Source: Bacillota bacterium (lineage in GTDB: Bacteria > Bacillota > DTU030). Taken from it: a stretch of DNA of 7,466 nt. This document shows positions 1-5,953 of this stretch, in pieces. The notes beneath the pieces are model-generated. The model saw only the letters and a program-made list of their open reading frames with translations. It made no database searches and had not been told where the DNA came from. The translations under genes and the position numbers were made by a program. Numbering within the stretch: position 1 is the stretch's first letter; every line of letters begins with the position of its first letter. The DNA is taken from NCBI GenBank assembly GCA_012842325.1, contig DUTA01000069.1, positions 1 through 7,466 of the forward strand. The letters are read 5' to 3'.

Positions 1-1
1 G

Positions 2-70
2 GGAGGGTGGGCAGGGAAAGGAGCCGGGGGGGCCATAGAGGCCGGTGCGGATGTTGGTTATATGGACTAA
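2..70 (+). CDS. C-terminal tail of an unidentified upstream gene (partial)
   Basis: An open frame enters from the left edge and ends at TAA 68-70. The visible tail of about 22 residues is rich in glycine and alanine and finishes AGKGAGGAIEAGADVGYMD. I do not recognise the family, and the piece is too short to assign a function. It is called a gene end because its codon use resembles the neighbouring genes and it lies on the same strand immediately before the next gene. After the stop there is an imperfect hairpin (AAGGGA 72-77 with TCCCTT 99-104, and an inner CAAA/TTTG pairing) without a T-run, so it is not a convincing terminator. It could also be chance open sequence. Confidence 0.35.
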   Translation, partial: GGWAGKGAGGAIEAGADVGYMD

Positions 71-226
71 CAAGGGAGCAAACCTCCTTTGGTAAGAATC
101 CCTTATTAATACATATGAAAAGCGGGCAGGGAACATCCTCTTCTTTGGGCCAGGGACAAAAGTATGCCTCATTGAATAGTATGAAGTACTCCTGTAATGT
201 TCCCCGGTATACTTTGCTCTTTGGGG

Positions 227-868
227 GTGGTAAGGACGGCGGCGAAAATAGCCCTCAGAACCCATCTCTTGACCCCGGGGGAAGATATCGTGGAGGTGGT
301 TGAGCACTATACGAAGAATATAGCGGAAGCGGGGGATTTAATTGCCATCTGTGAAAGCGTGGTGGCCATAACTCAGGGCCGTATATTCCGGCCGGAAGAG
401 GTAAAGGCCGGGTTCCTGGCCAGTTTTCTCTGCCGCTTTACCGCCCGGCACGGCAGTTTGACCTCCCCGGCCGGGATGCAGTTGGCCATCAATGAAGCAG
501 GCCGCTGGCGGATCCTCCTGGGGGCAGCCCTGGGTGCTGTGGGAAAAATCATCGGGAAAAAGGGTCTGTTCTACTATATTGCCGGACGGCAGGTGGCCCT
601 CATCGATGATGTGGCCGGGACCATGCCGCCCTTTGAAGGCTATATTGTTCTGGGACCCAGGGAGCCTGACCGGGTAGCCCGGGCTGTCTGGGAGCGAACC
701 GGGGTAGATACCGTCATAGTCGACGTCAATGACCTGGGCTGTGTTGACATTGTGGGTGCCTCTCCCGGTGTCAGGCATGGGCTGGTGAAAAGTCTCCTGG
801 AAGATAATCCCAGTGGCAACTATGATCAGCAGACACCCATTACCCTGATCAAGGACTATCTCAACTAA
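227..868 (+). CDS. CofE-like protein (coenzyme F420-0:L-glutamate ligase family)
   Basis: This is probably a member of the F420-0:gamma-glutamyl ligase (CofE) fold family, of the short variant I associate with clostridia. True CofE adds glutamates to F420-0 using GTP. These organisms are generally not F420 producers, so the real substrate is unknown. From GTG 227 the protein is 213 aa. Family-like blocks are RTHLLTPGEDIVEVVE (11-26), ESVVAITQGR (43-52), IDDVAGTMPP (126-135), VDVNDL (165-170) and NPSGNYDQQTP (194-204). There is no signal peptide or membrane segment, so it is cytosolic. The start is uncertain. ATG 197 would add ten residues (MFPGILCSLG) that do not look like part of the fold, and neither start has a Shine-Dalgarno. 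GTG 227 is chosen because the conserved region begins about ten residues later. The decarboxylase gene follows after 15 bp, suggesting co-transcription. Family assignment is from recalled sequence pattern only. Confidence 0.72.
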   Translation: MVRTAAKIALRTHLLTPGEDIVEVVEHYTKNIAEAGDLIAICESVVAITQGRIFRPEEVKAGFLASFLCRFTARHGSLTSPAGMQLAINEAGRWRILLGAALGAVGKIIGKKGLFYYIAGRQVALIDDVAGTMPPFEGYIVLGPREPDRVARAVWERTGVDTVIVDVNDLGCVDIVGASPGVRHGLVKSLLEDNPSGNYDQQTPITLIKDYLN

Positions 869-878
869 GGCGGTGATC
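867..878 (+). promoter_or_regulatory. Near-perfect Shine-Dalgarno of the decarboxylase gene
   Basis: AAGGCGGTGATC matches the full anti-16S complement AAGGAGGTGATC at 11 of 12 positions. It begins inside the TAA stop of the preceding gene and lies just before GTG 884. It supports 884 (or the adjacent GTG 887) as the start, and suggests strong initiation on a shared transcript. Confidence 0.7.
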
Positions 879-883
879 AACAG

Positions 884-2377
884 GTGGTGAGGGATGATAG
901 GCAGTCCAGGGCTCCTCTCCTGGAGGCCCTGGCCAAATACCTGGAGGATGGGGTTGTCCGCTTTCATATGCCGGGGCATAAGGGCGGGCGCAGGCTGGAT
1001 CCCATGGTAAGCCGCCTGGTGGGGGAGCAGGCCTTTACCCTGGATATCACCGGTGTGGAAGGTATGGATGATCTCCACCAGCCCCAGGGAGTTTTAGCCC
1101 AGGCCCAGGCCCTTCTGGCCGGGGCCTTTGGAGCCGATTACTCTTATTTTTTGATCAACGGGACCTCCTCTGGTGTCCAGGCCCTCCTCCTTACCCTGTG
1201 CAATCCCGGCGACAAGATAATCGTTCCCCGCAATATGCACAAATCTATGATCGCAGGGGTGATTTTCAGCGGGGCCCAGCCCATTTTTGTGGCCCCGGAA
1301 GTTGATGCCGGCCGGGGCATCGCCCTGGGGGTAACCCCGGAGAGGGTCCGGGAAACCCTCGCCCGGCATCCCGATGCCAAAGGGGTCCTCTTCATCAACC
1401 CCACTTATTACGGTACCACCTCGGACCTGGCCGGGATTGTGGCTGCCCTGGCCCCCTTTGGCGTTCCCCTGGTCCTGGATGAGGCCCATGGCCCCCACTT
1501 TTACTTTCATCCTGAGTTCCCCACACCGGGCCTGGTGGCCGGGGCCGCTGCGGTCGCCCAGGGCATGCACAAACTTCTGGGGGGACTGACTCAGAGTTCC
1601 GTTTTACATCTAAAGGGGGAGAGCCTCGAGCGGGAGCGGCTGGAAGCAAGCCTCAGGCTCCTGCAGAGTACCAGTGCCTCTTATCTCCTGCTGGCTTCCC
1701 TGGACGGCGCCCGCCGCCAGATGGTTCTCCACGGCCGCAGGCTGTTGGCAGAAACCCTGGCCCGGGCCCGCCGGGCCAGGGAGGAAATAAATAAAATACC
1801 AGGCCTTTCCTGCTTCGGCAGGGAGGAGGCGGGAAGACCCGGCTTTGCCGATCTCGATGAGACCAAGCTGACGGTGACGGTGAAGGAGCTGGGCCTGACG
1901 GGGCAGCAGGTGGAGCTTATCCTGCGCTACCAGTATAACCTGCAGGTTGAGCTTTCCGACCTTTACAATATCCTCCTGATGGTGACCATCGGCACCACCG
2001 ACAGTGATATCGAAAAGCTTTTATTTGCCCTGCGGGACCTTGCCGCCCGGCACCGGGAGTTTGCCGAAAGCAGGGAACTATTAGAGCGGGCGGCCGGCCT
2101 GCTGCGGGAGCCAATGATTCCGGAAATGGTCCTGCTTCCCCGGGAGGCCTTTTTCCACCCCTCCCGGGTTGTGGACCTGCAGGCGGCCGTGGGGCAGGTC
2201 AGTGCCGAGGTCGTCACTGCCTACCCGCCGGGGATACCCATTGTCTGCCCCGGCGAGCGGCTAACCCCGGAAATCATCGATTATTTAACCCTGATCAGGG
2301 AAGCGGGCCTCAGGATTTCCGGCCCCCGGGACGCCACCCTGGAGACCATCCGGGTCCTCCAGGGGTCAAGAGTATGA
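884..2377 (+). CDS. Orn/Lys/Arg decarboxylase family protein (PLP-dependent, fold type I)
   Basis: This is a cytosolic pyridoxal-phosphate enzyme that decarboxylates a basic amino acid (arginine, lysine or ornithine) to a polyamine precursor such as agmatine, cadaverine or putrescine. The substrate cannot be read from the sequence. The protein is 497 aa, the usual length of the short Firmicutes type (YaaO/SpeA-like) that lacks the N-terminal wing domain of the enterobacterial enzymes. Visible motifs are HMPGHK (28-33), LDITGVEGMDDL (53-64), the cofactor-binding NGTSSG (92-97), the PLP-stacking and charge motif DEAHG (199-203, with D199 and H202), and the Schiff-base lysine K230 in QGMHKLLGGLTQSS. 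Many relatives have S-x-H-K here; this one has G-M-H-K, a mild variation. The C-terminal domain (about 380-497) is complete. The start is GTG 884, fixed by the strong Shine-Dalgarno at 867-878; GTG 887 is possible. It is probably co-transcribed with the CofE-like gene. Confidence 0.92.
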   Translation: MVRDDRQSRAPLLEALAKYLEDGVVRFHMPGHKGGRRLDPMVSRLVGEQAFTLDITGVEGMDDLHQPQGVLAQAQALLAGAFGADYSYFLINGTSSGVQALLLTLCNPGDKIIVPRNMHKSMIAGVIFSGAQPIFVAPEVDAGRGIALGVTPERVRETLARHPDAKGVLFINPTYYGTTSDLAGIVAALAPFGVPLVLDEAHGPHFYFHPEFPTPGLVAGAAAVAQGMHKLLGGLTQSSVLHLKGESLERERLEASLRLLQSTSASYLLLASLDGARRQMVLHGRRLLAETLARARRAREEINKIPGLSCFGREEAGRPGFADLDETKLTVTVKELGLTGQQVELILRYQYNLQVELSDLYNILLMVTIGTTDSDIEKLLFALRDLAARHREFAESRELLERAAGLLREPMIPEMVLLPREAFFHPSRVVDLQAAVGQVSAEVVTAYPPGIPIVCPGERLTPEIIDYLTLIREAGLRISGPRDATLETIRVLQGSRV

Positions 2378-2437
2378 GTTTGCACCAATGGGGAACACAC
2401 ATGAAGAGACCTGTTTTCTTCTTCCCCGGGAATAAAA

Positions 2438-2466
2438 GCATATTGGCGGCCCAGGGTGCGTATATA
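2438..2466 (+). promoter_or_regulatory. Putative sigma-E (sporulation) promoter of the SpoVB-family gene
   Basis: GCATATT (2438-2444) matches the Bacillus sigma-E -35 consensus KMATATT at all positions. After a 14-bp spacer, CGTATATA (2459-2466) matches the -10 consensus CATAYAHT at 6 of 8 positions. The spacing is the one expected for sigma-E, and B. subtilis spoVB is known to be in the sigma-E regulon. Transcription would start near 2473, giving a leader of about 50 nt before GTG 2526. A weaker sigma-A reading of the same stretch exists (TTGGCG 2443-2448, 16 bp, TATTAA 2465-2470). Call based on consensus by eye. Confidence 0.45.
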
Positions 2467-2525
2467 TTAAAAGAATTCTGCAGGGGCGTTTGTGGCGTCC
2501 CTTCTTTGTTAAAGGGGTGGAGAGA

Positions 2526-4073
2526 GTGTCCTTCCTCCGTGGCGCCCTGGTCCTCATCCTGGCGGGTTTTTGCAGCAAGATCATCGGGGCCATCTACCGG
2601 GTACCCCTAAGCTATCTATTGGGGGCGGAGGGGATCGGCCTGTACCAGATGGCCTATCCCTTTTACAGCAGTGCCTTTATCCTGGCGGCATCGGGCATTC
2701 CCGTCGCTGTGGCCAAACTCAGTGCCGCGGAGATAGCCCACGGCCGGCACCACAGAGCCCGGCTGGTTTTCCGGCTGGCCCTGGTCCTCCTGGCCCTCAC
2801 CGGTTTTTGTTTTTCCCTCCTTCTTTATCTTTTAGCCCCCGTCCTGGCCAACAGAATTCTCAGGGATCCCAGGGCCCTCTATCCCCTCCGCGCCATTGCC
2901 CCGGCCGTCTTCTTGATCGCGCTTCAGGTCGCCCTCCGGGGTTATTTCCAGGGCAGGCAGAATATGGCTCCCATTGCGGGCTGTCAGGTTGTGGAGCAGG
3001 CGGTACGGGTTACAACCATGCTGGGGCTGGCCTATGCCCTCCTGCCCCGGGGGGTGGAGTATGCCGCTGCCGGCGCCACCTTTGGTACCGTTACCGGCGC
3101 CCTGGCCGGGGTCCTCCTGCTGGGGGTCCACTACCTCCGTGCCCCCCGGCCAACAGGTGGCCGACCCGCCAGTATCAAGGAGAAGGCGGCTATCCTGCGG
3201 GAAATAGTTCGCCTGGCCCTGCCCATTACCCTGGGGGCATTGATCATGCCGGTTATGGATACCATTGATGCGGTGATGGTCCCCTGGCGCCTCCAGACCA
3301 TTGGCTTTTCCGTCCGGCAGGCCACATCCCTTTACGGGCAGCTGTCGGGGATGGCCGTGAGCTTAATCCTCTTTCCCACGGTCATTACAGCCGCCTTTGC
3401 CTTCAGCCTGATCCCGGCCATTTCCGAAGCGGTGGCTTTAAAGAGGGGGGATCTGGTCTCCCGGCGGGCAGGGGAAGCCCTGGGGTTAACGGTACTGGTG
3501 GGGTTACCGGCTACGGTGGGCCTCTATCTCCTGCCGGCGGAAATCTGCCAGCTTCTCTTCCGGACGCCGGAAGCGGGGGCCCCCCTGAGTTTTTTGGCCT
3601 TCGGTTGCTTTTTTCTCTGCCTGCAGCAGACAACTACCGGCATCCTCCAGGGACTGGGCCGGGCCGGTGTCCCGGTGCTGAACATTTTCCTGGGCGCCTG
3701 CTGCAATGCCCTCTTGAATTACTACCTGACGGCCATACCGGCCCTGAATATCAGGGGTGCCGCCCTGGGGACGGGGATGGGTTTTACGGTAGCGGCCCTC
3801 TTTAACCTGCGGGCCCTGGACCGCCTGGCTGGGATAAGATTAGATTTCAAGGCCATGTTATACCGGCCCCTGGCCGCCACCCTGGGAATGGCGGCGGCAG
3901 TGAAGGCGGCCTATCCCTGGTTTTGGGCCCGAACAGGGGGAAGCCCCCTGGCCGTTCTGCCGGCAGTCTTGCTGGGTGCCGCCGTTTACCTCCTCCTGGC
4001 TCTCCTGACCGGAGCCGTGCCCCGGCGTTACCTGACCTACATATCCAGCAGCGGGTTTCGGAGACGCCCTTAA
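2526..4073 (+). CDS. spoVB: SpoVB-family lipid II flippase / polysaccharide biosynthesis protein
   Basis: This is a multi-pass inner-membrane protein of the MOP (MATE/MurJ/SpoVB) superfamily. SpoVB-type proteins are thought to flip lipid-linked peptidoglycan precursor across the forespore membrane for cortex synthesis; paralogues (YtgP, YkvU) do similar work in other settings. The protein is 515 aa, normal for the family, with about 14 hydrophobic segments running almost to the C-terminus. The N-terminus is FLRGALVLILAGFCSKIIG, followed by YRVPLSYLLGAEGIGLYQMA (about 24-43), the family signature. The second half has LIPAISEA (about 292-299) and a basic tail (GFRRRP). GTG 2526 is chosen because AAAGGGGTGG (2511-2520) is a good Shine-Dalgarno and the family starts a few residues before FLRG. 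Upstream alternatives are GTG 2517 and TTG 2490. A terminator follows. Assignment to SpoVB rather than a paralogue is inferred from the overall pattern and the sigma-E-like promoter. Confidence 0.85.
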   Translation: MSFLRGALVLILAGFCSKIIGAIYRVPLSYLLGAEGIGLYQMAYPFYSSAFILAASGIPVAVAKLSAAEIAHGRHHRARLVFRLALVLLALTGFCFSLLLYLLAPVLANRILRDPRALYPLRAIAPAVFLIALQVALRGYFQGRQNMAPIAGCQVVEQAVRVTTMLGLAYALLPRGVEYAAAGATFGTVTGALAGVLLLGVHYLRAPRPTGGRPASIKEKAAILREIVRLALPITLGALIMPVMDTIDAVMVPWRLQTIGFSVRQATSLYGQLSGMAVSLILFPTVITAAFAFSLIPAISEAVALKRGDLVSRRAGEALGLTVLVGLPATVGLYLLPAEICQLLFRTPEAGAPLSFLAFGCFFLCLQQTTTGILQGLGRAGVPVLNIFLGACCNALLNYYLTAIPALNIRGAALGTGMGFTVAALFNLRALDRLAGIRLDFKAMLYRPLAATLGMAAAVKAAYPWFWARTGGSPLAVLPAVLLGAAVYLLLALLTGAVPRRYLTYISSSGFRRRP

Positions 4074-4089
4074 CTGTATTCAGGGCGAT

Positions 4090-4123
4090 GGCCTTGCCGG
4101 CTTTGGCAGGGCCTGTCTTTTTT
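4090..4123 (+). terminator. Intrinsic terminator after the SpoVB-family gene
   Basis: GGCCTTGCC (4090-4098) pairs with GGCAGGGCC (4105-4113) in a 9-bp stem with one G-U pair and a 6-nt loop. It is followed by TGTC and six T residues (4118-4123). It begins 16 bp after the stop codon and should end the left-hand transcript. Confidence 0.88.
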
Positions 4124-4163
4124 GACTAAATTGAATAGTAGCCGGCAGGGATTTTTCTTTTTT
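4092..4163 (+). terminator. Second, mutually exclusive terminator hairpin sharing the same left arm
   Basis: CCTTGCCGGCT (4092-4102) can also pair with AGCCGGCAGGG (4140-4150) over 11 bp with one G-U pair. A T-rich tract follows (4152-4163, a single C inside). The right-hand arm and T-tract look like a partial copy of the first terminator's (GGCAGGG followed by T). The two stems cannot form at once because they use the same left arm. This may be a backup terminator or an alternative RNA fold. Confidence 0.45.
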
Positions 4164-4210
4164 AGACGAAGGATAATTAAGTAAGATAATTGTTGCTCTT
4201 TCTAAAAGGG

Positions 4211-4229
4211 GCCGGGGCAATAATCCGGC
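4211..4229 (+). other. Small hairpin in the leader of the HAD gene
   Basis: GCCGG (4211-4215) and CCGGC (4225-4229) can form a 5-bp GC stem with a 9-nt loop, 31 bp upstream of the HAD start and before its Shine-Dalgarno (AAGGAGG 4247-4253). It is too short to call as regulatory. I could not define a convincing promoter between 4124 and 4260, although the region is AT-rich around 4160-4195. Confidence 0.25.
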
Positions 4230-4260
4230 AGGTTACCTAAGACTGCAAGGAGGAAAGAAT

Positions 4261-5088
4261 ATGAAGTATAAATTGGTGGCTATAGATATCGACGGCACCC
4301 TGGTGGGGGAGGATCTCGTGATCAGGGAGAAGACCCGCCGGGCCCTGCATCAGTGTGTTCAGCAGGGGGTTACGGTAACCCTGGCCACCGGCCGTATGTT
4401 CCAATCGACAAAGCCCTTTGCCGATAAACTCGGCCTGGCTGTCCCCCTGATCACATACAATGGTGCCCTGGTTAAGGATTCGGGGACGGGGGAAGTCTAT
4501 CATCACCGGACAATTCCCCTGGAACTGGCCCGGGAGGTGGTCAGGCTGTGTAAGGAATTGGATCTCATGCTGCATGCCTATGTAGATGATGAGTACTATG
4601 TGGCAGAATACAATGACTGGAGCCGCAGGTATGAGGAAATCGCCGGGGTTAAGGGCTAGGCCGTCGGGGACCTGGAGCAATTCCTGACCCGGGAACCGAC
4701 CAAGTTCATTATTTCCGAAGTCCCGGAAAAGCTGGATCAATACCTGGCTCTGTTGCGGGCAAAGCTCACCCCCCAGCTGTATTTGACCCGTTCCCGCCCC
4801 ATTTTCCTGGAGATTCTCCACCCGGCCGTCTCCAAGGTGGAGGGGCTCAAGGTCCTGGGCGAGCGCCTCGGCATCGGGCTGTCAGAAATGATGGCCATCG
4901 GCGATGCCCATAATGACATTGAGATGTTGCAGGGGGTGGGCCTGGGTGTGGCCATGGGCAATGCGCCTCCCGAGGTCCAGGCCCAGGCCGATTGGGTAAC
5001 GGCCGGGATCGAGGATGAGGGAGTGGTGGTCGCCCTGGAGAAGTTTATTTTAAGGGAGACCGGCCAAATCAATGATATAACAGGTTAA
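4261..5088 (+). pseudogene. Cof-type HAD-IIB family phosphatase interrupted by an in-frame TAG
   Basis: This is a cytosolic HAD-superfamily hydrolase of the Cof/YidA type, which usually dephosphorylates sugar phosphates or related small phosphometabolites. ATG 4261 follows AAGGAGG (4247-4253) with 7-nt spacing. The frame reads 275 codons to TAA 5086-5088, the normal family length of about 270, except that codon 133 is TAG (4657-4659). Before it lie motif I DIDGTL (9-14, nucleophile D9 and D11) and motif II ATGR (42-45, T43). After it lie motif III K192 in VSKVEGLKVL and motif IV GDAHNDIEML (214-223, D215 and D219). The stop falls inside the C2B cap domain, so the 132-residue product would lack motifs III and IV. 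No frameshift or other lesion is visible. A single C-to-T change of CAG (Gln) would produce it. It is labelled pseudogene for caution; readthrough, pyrrolysine insertion or a sequencing error are alternatives. PHP1 starts 27 bp downstream, probably in the same operon. Confidence 0.85.
4657..4659 (+). other. In-frame amber codon within the HAD gene
   Basis: TAG sits between GGC and GCC in the frame set by ATG 4261. Reading continues without a break through the second half of the enzyme. Final stops seen in the window are TAA (70, 868, 4073, 5088) and TGA (2377, 5853, 6691); none is TAG. Downstream restart codons such as TTG 4753 have no good Shine-Dalgarno. Confidence 0.9.
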
Positions 5089-5115
5089 GAAGAGAAATGG
5101 AAGGGAGGCGAGGGC

Positions 5116-5853
5116 ATGGTTCTCGAAGCTGACCTGCATGTGCACACCGTTGCCAGCGGCCATGCTTACAGCACCGTTATTGAAATAGCCCGGGAAGCCA
5201 GGAAAAAGGGTCTGAAGATTGTGGGCATCACCGACCATGGGCCTGCGATGAAGGGGGCGCCCACGCCCATCTATTTCAACAACCTGTGGGTTGTCCACCC
5301 CCAGGTGGAGGGGGTTGAGATCCTCCGGGGTGTCGAGGCCAATATTCTCGCGGATGGGGCCCTGGATCTGGAAGAGAAGTATCTGCGCCGGCTGGATCTG
5401 GTTCTGGCAGGCTTCCATTCCGAGTGCATAGAGCCGGGCTCCGTGGAGGAAAACACAAGGAACATGATTAAGGCCATGGAGAACCCTTATGTGGATATGA
5501 TCTGCCATCCGGGGAACCCCAGCTTTCAGATAGACCCGGAACGGGTGGTCAAGGCGGCCAAAAGGTTGGGGAAAATACTGGAGATCAACAACAATTCCTA
5601 CCGGGTCCGGAAGGGCAGCTATGAAAACTGCCTGGAAATTGCCCGCTGGGTGGCCCGGGAAGGTGTCATGATTGCCATCAACAGCGACAGCCATTTTGCC
5701 TACGATGTGGGCGAGTCCGACTGGGCCCTGAGCATTGTCAAGGAAGCGGGAGTGCCGGAGGATCTCATCCTGACGGCCAGGGCCGAGCGGGTGAAGGAGT
5801 ATCTGAAGGAGAGAGGCAGGCGTTTGGGGGAACACACCGCGGCCGTTGTCTGA
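5116..5853 (+). CDS. YcdX-like PHP-domain phosphatase (PHP1)
   Basis: This is a metal-dependent phosphoesterase of the PHP superfamily, closest in pattern to E. coli YcdX, a trinuclear-zinc phosphatase of the same length (245 aa). All nine expected metal ligands are present in order: H8 and H10 (DLHVH), H16 (SGH), H41 (TDHG), E74 (GVEAN), H101 (GFHSE), H131 (CHPGNP), D191 and H193 (NSDSHF). The physiological substrate is unknown; relatives act on small phosphorylated metabolites. There is no signal peptide or membrane segment, so it is cytosolic. ATG 5116 follows GGGAGG (5103-5108) at 7 nt. It lies 27 bp after the HAD gene and 97 bp before a paralogue, with no terminator between them, suggesting one operon. 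Confidence 0.92.
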   Translation: MVLEADLHVHTVASGHAYSTVIEIAREARKKGLKIVGITDHGPAMKGAPTPIYFNNLWVVHPQVEGVEILRGVEANILADGALDLEEKYLRRLDLVLAGFHSECIEPGSVEENTRNMIKAMENPYVDMICHPGNPSFQIDPERVVKAAKRLGKILEINNNSYRVRKGSYENCLEIARWVAREGVMIAINSDSHFAYDVGESDWALSIVKEAGVPEDLILTARAERVKEYLKERGRRLGEHTAAVV

Positions 5854-5937
5854 AGGATACGGGCGGTAAAAAGAGTATAGGAACCCGGGTAAAAGGAAGG
5901 ATAGTAAAGGGAGGGGGGACCGGGACCGGACAGGGCA

Positions 5938-5953
5938 GGAGGGAAGACAGCTG
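5938..5953 (+). promoter_or_regulatory. Shine-Dalgarno and CTG start of the second PHP gene
   Basis: GGAGGG (5938-5943) is followed after 7 nt by CTG 5951-5953. The open frame runs back to TAA 5867-5869 with no ATG, GTG or TTG. The first canonical start inside the gene is GTG 6098, which would remove the first metal-binding motifs. The ribosome site therefore points to initiation at CTG. Confidence 0.65.

Noticed and set aside
7..303. 98-codon + strand frame at the left edge
   Set aside because: It overlaps the start of the CofE-like gene in another frame, is Gly/Arg/Ser-rich and has no Shine-Dalgarno; the competing frame ending at 70 looks more gene-like.
338..1078. 246-codon open frame on the minus strand across the CofE-like gene and the start of the decarboxylase
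   Set aside because: It is antisense to two well-supported genes. Its composition (Pro, Gly, His and Gln rich) is what GC-biased third positions give on the opposite strand, and it spans a gene boundary.
2374..2610. 78-codon + strand frame whose ATG overlaps the decarboxylase stop (ATGA)
   Set aside because: The stop-start overlap looked like translational coupling, but the product has no recognisable pattern, overlaps the flippase gene by about 85 bp, and crosses the likely sigma-E promoter.
4237..4821. 194-codon minus-strand open frame spanning the amber codon of the HAD gene
   Set aside because: Considered as an alternative coding solution for the interrupted region, but the + strand keeps HAD motifs on both sides of the stop and this frame has no family signature.
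5050..5835. 261-codon minus-strand open frame opposite PHP1
   Set aside because: It mirrors PHP1, which has all metal ligands and a Shine-Dalgarno. The antisense product shows no recognisable motif.
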